From: Clostridiales bacterium
Lineage (GTDB): Bacteria > Bacillota > Clostridia > Oscillospirales > Acutalibacteraceae
Length of the DNA stretch: 62,224 nt
Assembly: GCA_019415925.1 (NCBI GenBank)
Contig: DXYG01000005.1
Location: forward strand, 1 to 62,224
Direction of reading: 5' to 3'
This document shows positions 23,758-31,763 of this stretch, one piece after another. Under the pieces are notes generated by a model. It saw only the letters and a list, made by a program, of their open reading frames with translations, was not told the DNA's origin and ran no database searches. Positions within the stretch are counted from its first letter, which is position 1; each line of letters begins with the position of its first letter. Made by a program: the position numbers and the translations under genes.

Positions 23758-24189
23758 CTATCCCTCCTCGCAAAGGCAGAATTCAATTTCGAAATGCACG
23801 GTGCGGTAAATTGCGTTCATATCTGCGTCAAAAGCAATGGGCGAAGCGTCCGACTCAACGATAATCTTCTGACTGTCAGCCTTTTTGAGTCCTGTCAGCA
23901 GTTCGCTTACAATTTCTGACAGACCGCTGCCGTTTTCCGTTGCAGGAGCGTACACCCTGATTTCAACCTTAGCCGCATAGCTGTCGCCCTTGATTGTTGA
24001 AGAAAGATATCCGCCTATATAGCTTTTTGAAAGCGATGTGTCCGTAACCGACACAACGGCAAGCAGACCGCTTACGGGATTTTCAACATTGTGCGAGCCG
24101 TACTCTCTTACAAACCTCACCGATTTTAATTCCTCGTTGAGTTTCAGAGCGGCAATAATTCGGTCAACCTGTTTCTCAATCTGATTCAT
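23758..24189 (-). CDS. Tail-completion / connector protein (XkdJ position)
   Basis: 143 residues from the ATG at 24189, chosen for GGAGG 6 nt upstream; the frame is open to 24252. Helix-rich N-terminus (NQIEKQVDRIIAALKLNEEL), then beta strands (ENPVSGLLAVVSVTDTSLSK; YAAKVEIRVYAPATENGSG) and HFEIEFCLCEE at the end, a plan seen in tail terminator proteins. It overlaps the upstream gene by 14 bp. Confidence 0.55.
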   Translation of the reverse strand: MNQIEKQVDRIIAALKLNEELKSVRFVREYGSHNVENPVSGLLAVVSVTDTSLSKSYIGGYLSSTIKGDSYAAKVEIRVYAPATENGSGLSEIVSELLTGLKKADSQKIIVESDASPIAFDADMNAIYRTVHFEIEFCLCEEG

Positions 24190-24532
24190 AATCATCCTCC
24201 AGTTCTGTGCCGTAAGGCAGTAAAATTGCCCAGACATAAACAGGGCGGTCATCTATATAATATATTTCGCATCTCTTAACAATATATTTCCGGTAGTGCA
24301 TTTCTATTACGGTTGCGTTTTCCGAAAGCTCGTGTTCGTGTGAGCCGATGTAAAGGTATTTTTCACTTCTCTTGAATCCCAGATAATGATACTGACCTCC
24401 GACATACACCTTGTTTTTGTACCGCAGAGGCTCAACAAACGCCTTTGCCTTTACTTTCTTTTCACCTGTTACAATCGAAACCGTGCAGCCGTATCTCTTT
24501 ATTGTTTCTCCGACAGCCGTAATTATACCCAT
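24176..24532 (-). CDS. Head-closure / connector protein (XkdI position)
   Basis: 118 residues, beta-rich (YGCTVSIVTGEKKVKAKAFVEPL; NKVYVGGQYHYLGFKRSEKYL; CEIYYIDDRPVYVWAILLPYG). No firm motif, but size, order and overlap with the neighbours fit the small neck proteins between capsid and tail. Its ATG overlaps the stop of the gene above by 1 bp. Confidence 0.55.
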   Translation of the reverse strand: MGIITAVGETIKRYGCTVSIVTGEKKVKAKAFVEPLRYKNKVYVGGQYHYLGFKRSEKYLYIGSHEHELSENATVIEMHYRKYIVKRCEIYYIDDRPVYVWAILLPYGTELEDDYESD

Positions 24533-24888
24533 CAGACCACCCTGCCGAACAAAAAGTCTTTTGTATCAATAAGACCGCTGTATTTTTCCGAATATTCCTT
24601 CCACAGCCTTTCGCCCTTGCTCTCTCCGCTTTTGGGCGACGTGATTTGCACGTCGCCCGCAGTAAACGAGGTTATGTTTTCATCATTGCACAGGCTGTAG
24701 AGCTTAAGCGCATAAACGGCACTCAGCATTTCAAGCTTTCCTGTTTCGCTCTCGTCGGGATTTTCCTTAACCGTAATCGACTTTACATAATCGCAGGCAT
24801 CGTCAATAAGTGTTTTCCACTTGTAGATTTCGCTGTTGTCAAGTCCCGAAAGCAGGGCAAAACGTGAAGTAACATTTGCAATGTTCAA
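24532..24888 (-). CDS. Head-tail connector protein (gp6/XkdH-like)
   Basis: 118 residues, mainly helical: VTSRFALLSGLDNSEIYKWKTLIDDACDYV, then KLEMLSAVYALKLYSLCND, as in phage gp6-type adaptor proteins that sit under the portal. It starts 13 bp after the capsid gene stop. Confidence 0.62.
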   Translation of the reverse strand: MNIANVTSRFALLSGLDNSEIYKWKTLIDDACDYVKSITVKENPDESETGKLEMLSAVYALKLYSLCNDENITSFTAGDVQITSPKSGESKGERLWKEYSEKYSGLIDTKDFLFGRVV

Positions 24889-24901
24889 ACAATCACCTCA
24901 C

Positions 24902-25909
24902 TTAGCAGGAAAGAGCCTTTGCCGATTCGGTAAAGATTTTTGAAAAGCCTGCCGTACAGGTGATAGCCGCACGTTCAAGCTGACGGTCAATGAGCTTGTC
25001 GTAGTCGGTCATAACGCCGCCTGCCTGCACCATTTCAAGAGCGCAATTCTTGTCAAGACCGATGATTTTTCCGTCTGTCATTTCGGGAGCGTGAAGAAGT
25101 GTTGCACCAAGCGGTGTAATCATCTTGCCCGTACCCTGAAAGTCAAGACCTGCGTTTGAGTCCTGCATCTGAGGAAGTGCAAGAATCTTCTGCATTTCCG
25201 CAGTAGGTGCAAGGATTGTGTTAAGCTCATAGGGTGAAAGTGACGACCAGAGCTTTAGAATGTCGCTGTACGCAAGGCTTCCGACGGTGCCTGCGCTGAT
25301 AACCTCAGCCGCATTTGAGTTGCCGTCGCCGTTTAAAAGAACGTCAATTGCGTCCTTGAGCTGTGCTCTTGCAATATATGCGCCAATCTGGTTAAGCGTT
25401 ACCGTAAAGAGGTCAAGGCGCTGAAATCTTAACGCCTCGTAGGACGCTACAAGCATTCTGCCTCTCTTGTGGAGCTTAACAAGGTTTTCCCTTGTCTTTA
25501 CAACAGTCTGCGGAATCGCTGCACCCTCGCCGACAATCTTAAGAGTCTTGTCGTCCTCTGTCGGTGCAGACACAATACTGCGGTAGTCCATACCGTCAAT
25601 GTCCGTAACCGTTGCAACAAGGTTCGGTAGAATGTCTGCACGCTCCATACCCTGTCTTACTGCTCTGCTCACGTATTCGGGGAAAAGAGCCGCTGAGTTT
25701 GAGGTCTGGAAGAACTTTTCAACGCAGTCGCTTCCGCTGCCGCTCACCTTGATATCAAAACGCTTTAACTGACGTGAAAATGCGTCAAGTCCCTCAAGCG
25801 AAGTGCCCTCGTAGTTTTCCGACGGGTCAAGCTTTTCAAGCACGTCGGTAAGACTGCCCTTGCCCTGATACATACCTTTTTCGATTGTAATATTTTCAAA
25901 ATTTGCCAT
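24902..25909 (-). CDS. Major capsid protein (HK97 fold)
   Basis: 335 residues. An N-terminal segment (1-70) is followed by the capsid core starting FFQTSNSAALFPEYVSRAVRQGM, with IVSAPTEDDKTLKIVGEGAAIPQTVV (E-loop region) and the spine helix and A-domain patterns PYELNTILAPTAEMQKILALPQM and PLGATLLHAPEMTDGKIIGLD. It forms the head shell. AGGAGG precedes the ATG. It is preceded by the decoration gene, as in many HK97-type phages. Confidence 0.85.
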   Translation of the reverse strand: MANFENITIEKGMYQGKGSLTDVLEKLDPSENYEGTSLEGLDAFSRQLKRFDIKVSGSGSDCVEKFFQTSNSAALFPEYVSRAVRQGMERADILPNLVATVTDIDGMDYRSIVSAPTEDDKTLKIVGEGAAIPQTVVKTRENLVKLHKRGRMLVASYEALRFQRLDLFTVTLNQIGAYIARAQLKDAIDVLLNGDGNSNAAEVISAGTVGSLAYSDILKLWSSLSPYELNTILAPTAEMQKILALPQMQDSNAGLDFQGTGKMITPLGATLLHAPEMTDGKIIGLDKNCALEMVQAGGVMTDYDKLIDRQLERAAITCTAGFSKIFTESAKALSC

Positions 25910-25927
25910 TATATTTTCCTCCTAAAA

Positions 25928-26263
25928 TTAAAGAATAATTCCTGCGTCTGTAGTTGTTGAGTCAACTACAAGCAATGCTCTGCCGCTCTCGTTTGCGGCT
26001 ACCTTGCCGCTTGCGCCTGCCGCAACTTTTGTGTAACCAAGTGCGAGCTTTGCAGACGTATTTACTCTTACATAGCCCGAAAGCTGAACGGTTGCGTAGC
26101 CGTCACGAACGCCTAAGCAGATTCCGCAGAACAAGTCGCCCGATGCGCATTTTGCCACCGTACCGTCTGCGCTGATTTTTACAGGCACGCCTGCTTCGGT
26201 AAGCGCACTGTCTGCAATAAAAGTTGCCACGTTTTCGCCGTAGCCGTTAAAGTTTACATTCAT
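25928..26263 (-). CDS. Capsid decoration protein-like
   Basis: 111 residues with a repetitive small beta-barrel plan: ADSALTEAGVPVKISADGTVAKCASGD, then FCGICLGVRDGYATVQLSGYV and a GASGKVAANESGRALLVVDS tail. This resembles DUF2190/head-decoration proteins that stabilise capsids. It lies between the protease and the capsid gene, the usual place. Confidence 0.7.
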   Translation of the reverse strand: MNVNFNGYGENVATFIADSALTEAGVPVKISADGTVAKCASGDLFCGICLGVRDGYATVQLSGYVRVNTSAKLALGYTKVAAGASGKVAANESGRALLVVDSTTTDAGIIL

Positions 26264-26277
26264 ATTATTTACCTCCG

Positions 26278-27270
26278 TTAAATTCTGAACTGACCGTTTG
26301 AAACGGTGTTGTTTTTATTTTTTTCGCTGTAAAGCTGTGGAACAGCAGTCAGCATTTCGTTTTTCTTTTTCTCAAAGGCTGTTTTAAATTCCTTGAGCTG
26401 TGCCACTGTCATTGTCTTTGCAACGCTCTCCATTGTTTCTCTTGAAATCTCGGGCTGAACTGTTGCCGACAATCTCAGCACGTCGCTTGTAAGGCTGTCA
26501 CGGTAAAAAATTCCGTCCTTAGCCGACTGCTTGAGCGTGTCTATGTAGGACAAAAGCTTTCTGCTTTCCTCTCCCGACAGGCTCGCAGTGCCTGTTTCAA
26601 GCTTTTTTAAAATACTTTCCATATCCGGTTTCTCTCCTTTTTTATAAGCCGACTTTGTAACTCCCGCCGCCTTTTGCGACGGCACGGCTACAAAGCTCCA
26701 TTCGTAGGCGTCATACGGGTTGATAAGCTCGCCGCAGCATACCTTTGAGCCGTAAGTTTCTCCCTTTCTGTGAGGGCAAGCGTTTAATTTTTCTCCGCAA
26801 ATGCTGCACAAAACCTCCTCAACCGCACAGCCTACGCTGACTTCCTTAATAATTCCGCTGTCAAGCGCAAGAATAATGTCGCTGTTTTTTTCGCTGACGG
26901 GCAGATACGCCCTTGCCTTGAGCCTGAAATAATCATCTCCCGTTGCCGTTTTTCTGCCGTCAACAGCTTCAACGGCACAGGTAAAAATTCTTGCAGTCTG
27001 ATTCTTTGCCGTAGGATTGTGGTCAAAAATCCCTGTCTTGCCGACAAAGAGCTTTTCAAGCGCAAACAGCGATTCAACAGTAAAGCGTTCGCCGTCACGG
27101 TCAATGTCGTTGTCGCAGAGCACGACGGAAAACACATAGACCTCGTCCTTTGAAAGCTGTCTGCGAGTGTATTTGTTAATCAGCGCAAGCTCCTCGTCAG
27201 TGACGGCAATCGGCTCGTTTTCCTGTACAGAGCCGATGACAGCCTCCTTTTTAAGTCCTTTTTTACTCAT
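26278..27270 (-). CDS. Prohead protease (XkdF-like) fused to scaffold
   Basis: About 330 residues. The protease domain (about 40-200) has the S78-type His in GIFDHNPTA (about 84) and Ser in KEVSVGCAVEE (about 145). Inserted just after the Ser is a Cys/His cluster (CSICGEKLNACPHRKG ... KVCCG) that looks like a metal knuckle. The C-terminal part (about 215-310) is charged and helical, as in scaffolds. The start at 27270 (ATG) has GGAGG 7 nt upstream. It overlaps the portal stop. Confidence 0.78.
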   Translation of the reverse strand: MSKKGLKKEAVIGSVQENEPIAVTDEELALINKYTRRQLSKDEVYVFSVVLCDNDIDRDGERFTVESLFALEKLFVGKTGIFDHNPTAKNQTARIFTCAVEAVDGRKTATGDDYFRLKARAYLPVSEKNSDIILALDSGIIKEVSVGCAVEEVLCSICGEKLNACPHRKGETYGSKVCCGELINPYDAYEWSFVAVPSQKAAGVTKSAYKKGEKPDMESILKKLETGTASLSGEESRKLLSYIDTLKQSAKDGIFYRDSLTSDVLRLSATVQPEISRETMESVAKTMTVAQLKEFKTAFEKKKNEMLTAVPQLYSEKNKNNTVSNGQFRI

Positions 27271-28417
27271 CAATTACCTCCGTTTCGTTTTCTATTTCAA
27301 TCTGTCTTGCACGGGCATTGTTGTACCTTGCCTGTGAAAGTTCAAGAGTATCCTGAAGATTAATATCCTCCCACTCAATTTCAAATCCGCAGTTAAATCC
27401 GCAAAGCCTTAAATGCATTGTGACTATCTTTGAAATCACAGGCTCTATAACCGCCCTGTAATATTCAAGCTCGCTTGTAAGAATGTCGGCCTGCTGTTCG
27501 CTCATTCTCTCTGTACTCGACCACGAAAGTCCGAGAAGAAACGGCGGTATGCCGAGTTTTGCAAGTATCTGCTCAAGAATGCTCCTTACGGGAATTTCGC
27601 AGTCGGGCATCTGACTTTCTGCACCAATCACCTTTACGCTGACATCACCCACCGACACAAAGTCGCACACGCTGTCGCTTCGCATAGCCTTTTTCCACTC
27701 GTCGGCAATCTGCCTTGCACTGTCCTCGCTGAAGGTGCTGTTTGAGTCGGGGTTGTATGTAACGGCAAAGCGCACATCACCAACTCTCTCCCAGTTTGTC
27801 TTAATCGACTTGAAAATCTTAAGCAGAATTGAGCTTACAAACGGAAGTCCGCTTAAAATTGACGTTCCGTGAACCGTACCCGGCTTTGGGTTGAGCAATG
27901 TTGCAAGCACAAGCTGTCTGTTCTTAACAGGCGAAAGCTCGCCCGAATTATTACAACACACCACCAAATCAAGCGGTGATTTATCCGCCCTGATTTCAAC
28001 ATCGTCAAGGCTTGCGTTGTAGAGTGCGCATATTCCGCTTCCGTCGGCGTACGGTATCATCTCGCCGACTGCCTCGCCGTAGGTCAAAAGCGAGTCAAGA
28101 TAGCTGTAGATAAAATTGTTCATACCTGTTGACGAGCCGTTTATTCTCACGTTTTTTATAAAATCATCGGCAGTTTTCTGACAAGCCTTGCTTCCCGTCT
28201 TAATCTGAAATCTACCGATAAGCCGCACGATTTTCCACAAGGCGGCGTCGATAATCGGCACAGCCTCACGCAGTGACGAATACAGCTCACGCTCTGCCCT
28301 GCTCCCTGTTTCGTATTTCTGAAACAGCTCAAAGCCTGTCTGCCTGTCCTTCGGGACGGTCTGTACGGGCAGGGAGTCGTTCCTGCTTTCCCTGCGATTT
28401 TTTCTGCCAAACTTCAA
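27263..28417 (-). CDS. Phage portal protein
   Basis: 384 residues. Features of portal proteins: AALWKIVRLIGRFQIKTGSK early, YSYLDSLLTYGEAVGEMIP, VLATLLNPKPGTVHGTSIL, and KLGIPPFLLGLSWSSTERMSEQQADIL near the C-terminus. The ring of portal subunits forms the DNA entry vertex and terminase dock. It lies directly downstream of the large terminase gene (6-bp gap). Confidence 0.85.
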   Translation of the reverse strand: MKFGRKNRRESRNDSLPVQTVPKDRQTGFELFQKYETGSRAERELYSSLREAVPIIDAALWKIVRLIGRFQIKTGSKACQKTADDFIKNVRINGSSTGMNNFIYSYLDSLLTYGEAVGEMIPYADGSGICALYNASLDDVEIRADKSPLDLVVCCNNSGELSPVKNRQLVLATLLNPKPGTVHGTSILSGLPFVSSILLKIFKSIKTNWERVGDVRFAVTYNPDSNSTFSEDSARQIADEWKKAMRSDSVCDFVSVGDVSVKVIGAESQMPDCEIPVRSILEQILAKLGIPPFLLGLSWSSTERMSEQQADILTSELEYYRAVIEPVISKIVTMHLRLCGFNCGFEIEWEDINLQDTLELSQARYNNARARQIEIENETEVIDE

Positions 28418-28423
28418 AGCTTT

Positions 28424-29689
28424 CTATTCCTCCTGTCTTTCGGCGGCGATAACAAACATACTTCTGCCGCCGTCAATCACCGTTGTGACAAAATATCTTA
28501 TGTCGTCCATAGCGTGGTCGTTTTCCTTTACGGGCAAATCGTCTGATTTTCTGCTGTCCCAGCGGTAAAGCGAAAATTCACGCTTTGTTGACTTGCAGTT
28601 TCTGCAAATTCTGATACTGCCGTCCTTCAACGCCTGCGACACCCTGCGTATTCCGTTCACAACGTTGTTCTGTGCAGGCGTTACCCTGAACTTTCCGTGA
28701 CGGCGTATAACCTCAATAAAGCTTGCCGCCGACGGGTCAACAACCACCTGCGAAATTTTTCTGTCGCCTGCAAGGGCGCAAAGCCCGTTGTAGTGCTCCT
28801 CGTCGGTTTTCTGAAACCCCTCTGAGCGTGAATTAAAGTAATATTCGTCAATCCTGTACCACACATCGTCCTGCCTGCCCCATAAGCCGAATGATGCGGG
28901 ATTTACCGTACCGTAGTCGCACGAAATTGCATACTTCTGAAATTCACCCTTTGGCACGTCGCAGTACATTTCCTCGTCAGCCATAAACGGATAGACGGCT
29001 CCGTGAACAGCAACCCATCTGCCCTTGACAAACCTCTCGTAAAACACGCCCGAATAAAGGTTTTCGTACCTCTGCTTTACCGCTTTTGAAAGTGAAGGAT
29101 TATCGTCCATAGTAAAGTGCAGATACAGCGCATTTTTGTCCTTTGCCTTTTTAATCCACTCGGTGTAAAACCAGTGTTCGGGATATTCGGGGTTGCAGTT
29201 AAACCAGAATTTTGAGCCTGACACCGAGCACCTCGCCATAGCCTGCTCGACAAACGAGCGAGGCATAAGCGCAACCTCGTCAAACATAACGCCCGAAAGC
29301 GTCATACCCTGAATGAGTGATGCAGAGGATTCGTCTTTTCCCCCGAAAAGGTAGAACCTGATATTTCTCCCTCTGTAGCTTACGTTGAGAATGTTGTGCG
29401 TGATTTTCTCGTCACACGCAAAGCCTATTGAGCGCAAAAGCGGAATTACGGGAGTAACCATATTTCTCCGCAGAGAGCGGATTGTCTTGCCGCAGAGTGC
29501 AAAGTCCGAGTTGCCGCCGAAATAAAAGCTCCATATAATGAACGACAGCACCATACAGAACGTCTTGCCGCTTCGCACGGCACCGTCGCAGATTATTGCG
29601 TCAAAGTTGCGGTACTCTGAGCTTTTGCTCCACCACGAAAGCACCCTGAGCTGTTTTTGTGAAAAAGGTTTAATCTTCAGCCTTATCAC
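28424..29689 (-). CDS. Terminase large subunit (XtmB-like)
   Basis: 421 residues. ATPase domain: Walker A GAVRSGKT (36-43), Walker B and catalytic Glu in GVMFDEVAL (about 133-141), and a coupling motif near WFNCNPEYPEHW. The C-terminal RNase-H-type nuclease has Asp residues in ISCDYGTVNPASFGLW (Asp258), QVVVDPSAASF and HAMDDIRYFVTTV. All catalytic residues appear intact, so the packaging motor could be functional. It overlaps the TerS stop by 20 bp. Confidence 0.9.
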   Translation of the reverse strand: MIRLKIKPFSQKQLRVLSWWSKSSEYRNFDAIICDGAVRSGKTFCMVLSFIIWSFYFGGNSDFALCGKTIRSLRRNMVTPVIPLLRSIGFACDEKITHNILNVSYRGRNIRFYLFGGKDESSASLIQGMTLSGVMFDEVALMPRSFVEQAMARCSVSGSKFWFNCNPEYPEHWFYTEWIKKAKDKNALYLHFTMDDNPSLSKAVKQRYENLYSGVFYERFVKGRWVAVHGAVYPFMADEEMYCDVPKGEFQKYAISCDYGTVNPASFGLWGRQDDVWYRIDEYYFNSRSEGFQKTDEEHYNGLCALAGDRKISQVVVDPSAASFIEVIRRHGKFRVTPAQNNVVNGIRRVSQALKDGSIRICRNCKSTKREFSLYRWDSRKSDDLPVKENDHAMDDIRYFVTTVIDGGRSMFVIAAERQEE

Positions 29690-30161
29690 TTCCGACGGAC
29701 CTTGCGCCCTCGTCTATTGCGTCAAAAAGGCTCTGCACGCCGTTTTCTTCCTCCTGCTTGCTTTCAAGCTTTTCAAGTGCCTTCAGCCTGTCGAAAAACT
29801 TGATTTCCATTGAACCGTCCTTCGGTCTTTTAATCTCCGATACAAGGAACAAGTCCATTTCGCTCAAGTCGGCTCGTGACGGATTTTCCATATAAAGCAG
29901 TGAAACTGCGTCGGAAATATTGCCGAACGCAAGCCGCTGATAGCCGACCGACGCCATATTTGCAAGCGACTTTTCACGCTGACGTGCAAGGGCTTCAATC
30001 TCGTCTGCAATCTCCTTTCGGCAAAGCAGCTTTTCGCCTGCCTGTTCGGGATTTTTAAGCCAGCCTGCACGCTGAGCCGCAAGTGAGGAACTGCCTGTAT
30101 TTAAAAAGCAACTGCAAAATTCACGCTCACGGCTTGTAAGTTTTTTCTCTATTTTTGTCAC
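29670..30161 (-). CDS. Terminase small subunit (XtmA-like)
   Basis: About 163 residues from GTG 30161. The core KLTSREREFCSCFLNTGSSSLAAQRAGW is the DNA-binding helix-turn-helix pattern of small terminases, followed by EIADEIEALARQREKSLANM and a dimerisation region. The start is unclear. A strong SD, GGAGGTGA (30165-30158), sits 8 nt before an ATA codon at 30152 where the family usually begins. GTG 30161 overlaps the SD. The frame is open to a GTG at 30272 but passes through a hairpin-repeat fragment (30205-30228). No ATG is available in that stretch. Confidence 0.8.
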   Translation of the reverse strand: MTKIEKKLTSREREFCSCFLNTGSSSLAAQRAGWLKNPEQAGEKLLCRKEIADEIEALARQREKSLANMASVGYQRLAFGNISDAVSLLYMENPSRADLSEMDLFLVSEIKRPKDGSMEIKFFDRLKALEKLESKQEEENGVQSLFDAIDEGARSVGSDKAED

Positions 30162-30204
30162 CTCCGTTTTTTGAGAGGTTTTGATGTACCGCTTTTTCAA
30201 CGTA

Positions 30205-30228
30205 AGGAACGACCCCAGTGTCGTTCCT
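30205..30228. repeat. Partial copy of the GAACGACCCC hairpin repeat
   Basis: AGGAACGAC-CCCAGT-GTCGTTCCT is a small palindrome matching one arm of the 78-bp repeats at 43880, 46636 and 60090. It lies in the 5' leader of the TerS gene. Confidence 0.55.
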
Positions 30229-30292
30229 GAAAATGACTTTGCGTTATCATCAAATTTATTTATGCCTCTCACTTACCCCTGTAAAAAATAAA

Positions 30293-30318
30293 AAAATTGC
30301 ATATTTTAATGCAATTTT
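30293..30318. terminator. AT-rich hairpin between spoVAF and the phage cassette
   Basis: 10-bp stem AAAATTGCAT / ATGCAATTTT, followed on the minus strand by TTTATTTTTT. It faces into the phage cassette leader and could block read-through or act as an attenuator; it is too AT-rich to be sure. Confidence 0.4.
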
Positions 30319-30368
30319 CCAAAAATAATTTTGAATATTTTAAATTTTTACGAAAATCGGAGGTAAAA

Positions 30369-31763
30369 ATGCTTACTTCAAGCTATAAAAACAATCTTGC
30401 ACAAATAAAAAACGCTCTGCGAAGCGACAAGAGCTTTGACCTCGTAGAGCGTGACCTGTTTATCGGCGGCAGAAACGCCGCAATGTTTTTTGTTGACGGA
30501 TTTTTAAAGGACGACATAGCCGAAAAAATCCTCGAATACTTCTATAAAAATTTAAAGGAAGAAAATTTTTCCTCTCCCGAGCACTTTTCAAAAAGTGCCG
30601 TTCCATATGTTGAGGTGGAGGTTTCCCCCAACTTAAAGAAAATCTGTACCGACGTGCTAAGCGGAATTTCCGCTTTGATTGTCGAAGGCTTTGACAAGGC
30701 AATTCTGCTTGACACACGAACATATCCCCAGCGTGAAACAGGCGAACCCGACAACGACAAAGTTCTGCGTGGCAGTCACGACGGCTTTGTGGAAACGCTG
30801 ATTTTAAATACCGCCCTTATCCGCCGCAGAATCCGTGACACAGATTTGACCGTTCAGGCATTTAAAATTGGCAGTCGTTCACAAACCGACGTAGCCGTTC
30901 TGTATATGGAATCAAAGGTGGATAAAAAATTCCTCAAGGAGCTTACAAAAAAGCTCAATTCAATCAAAACACCGTCACTCACTATGAATCAGCAAAGCCT
31001 TATTGAAGCACTCTACAAGCGTGTGTGGTACAATCCGTTTCCGAAGGTAAAGCACACAGAACGTCCCGACACAGCCGCATCAGCCGTACTTGAGGGCAAT
31101 ATTGTAATCCTCGTTGACAACGCACCTTCGGCTCTGCTTATGCCGACCTCAATTTTTGACGTGCTTGAGGAGGCAGACGATTACTACTTTTCGCCCGTTG
31201 TGGGAACATACCTCAAGCTTTCACGATATTTCATAACGCTGTTGTCGGTTTTCATCACTCCTTTGTGGTTGCTTGCGTTGCAGAACCCGCAATTCTGCCC
31301 CGACTTTCTGAAATTTGTTCTGCTTAACGAGGCGCAAAATCTCCCTGTTTTCTGGCAGTTGATATTAATGGAAGTCGGAATTGACGGCTTGCGCCTTGCC
31401 GCACTCAACACTCCGAATTCGCTTACAACGCCTTTAAGCATAATCGGAGCAATTGCGCTGAGTGAATTTGCAGTTGAGTCGGGTTGGGTGTGTATGGAAG
31501 CAATACTTTATATGGCGCTCGTAACGGTGGCAAACTACACACAGCCGAACTACGAGCTTGGCTACAGCCTTAAATTCTGCCGTGTACTTTTGCTCTCGCT
31601 GACGTATATTTTCAATATATGGGGCTTTGTTGCGGCGTTTGTAATCAATCTTCTTTTAATCTGCTTTAACAGAACGCTGTCGGGCAAAAGCTACCTTTAC
31701 CCGCTCATTCCGTTCAACGCAGGCGAATTCTTACGCAAAATTGTTCGTGTACGGAGCAGGTAA
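30369..31763 (+). CDS. spoVAF: SpoVAF-like GerA-family spore membrane protein
   Basis: 464 residues. A soluble N-terminal GerA domain carries the SpoVAF/GerA motif RGSHDGFVETLILNTALIRRRIRD (about 138-161). A membrane domain with about five helices occupies the C-terminal third, including TPLSIIGAIALSEFAVESGWV, and the end is a basic tail. SpoVAF is made in the forespore and works with SpoVA proteins in spore germination. The start at 30369 has GGAGG 6 nt upstream; the frame opens at 30297 without an SD. No other spoVA gene is adjacent. Its TAA abuts the TTA of the convergent femAB-like gene with no gap. Confidence 0.88.
   Translation: MLTSSYKNNLAQIKNALRSDKSFDLVERDLFIGGRNAAMFFVDGFLKDDIAEKILEYFYKNLKEENFSSPEHFSKSAVPYVEVEVSPNLKKICTDVLSGISALIVEGFDKAILLDTRTYPQRETGEPDNDKVLRGSHDGFVETLILNTALIRRRIRDTDLTVQAFKIGSRSQTDVAVLYMESKVDKKFLKELTKKLNSIKTPSLTMNQQSLIEALYKRVWYNPFPKVKHTERPDTAASAVLEGNIVILVDNAPSALLMPTSIFDVLEEADDYYFSPVVGTYLKLSRYFITLLSVFITPLWLLALQNPQFCPDFLKFVLLNEAQNLPVFWQLILMEVGIDGLRLAALNTPNSLTTPLSIIGAIALSEFAVESGWVCMEAILYMALVTVANYTQPNYELGYSLKFCRVLLLSLTYIFNIWGFVAAFVINLLLICFNRTLSGKSYLYPLIPFNAGEFLRKIVRVRSR

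Larger units (their letters stand above)
19610..30272 (-). mobile_element. Reduced PBSX-like phage structural cassette
   Basis: About 10.7 kb with 17 co-directional, mostly overlapping genes. The order matches the PBSX/xkd late operon: TerS, TerL, portal, protease-scaffold, decoration, capsid, three connector genes, tube-like, a 48-aa ORF, LysM baseplate, hub, gpV-like, gp25-like, gpJ-like and tail protein I-like. Sheath, assembly chaperones, tape measure, fibre, holin/endolysin, integrase and repressor genes are absent. Host genes lie directly on both sides (zinc-ribbon gene; spoVAF). No att-like direct repeats were noticed. Every reading frame is intact. Confidence 0.85.

Noticed and set aside
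19610..30272. att-site direct repeats around the phage cassette
   Set aside because: I compared the flanks by eye and saw no convincing direct repeat; host genes follow at once on both sides.
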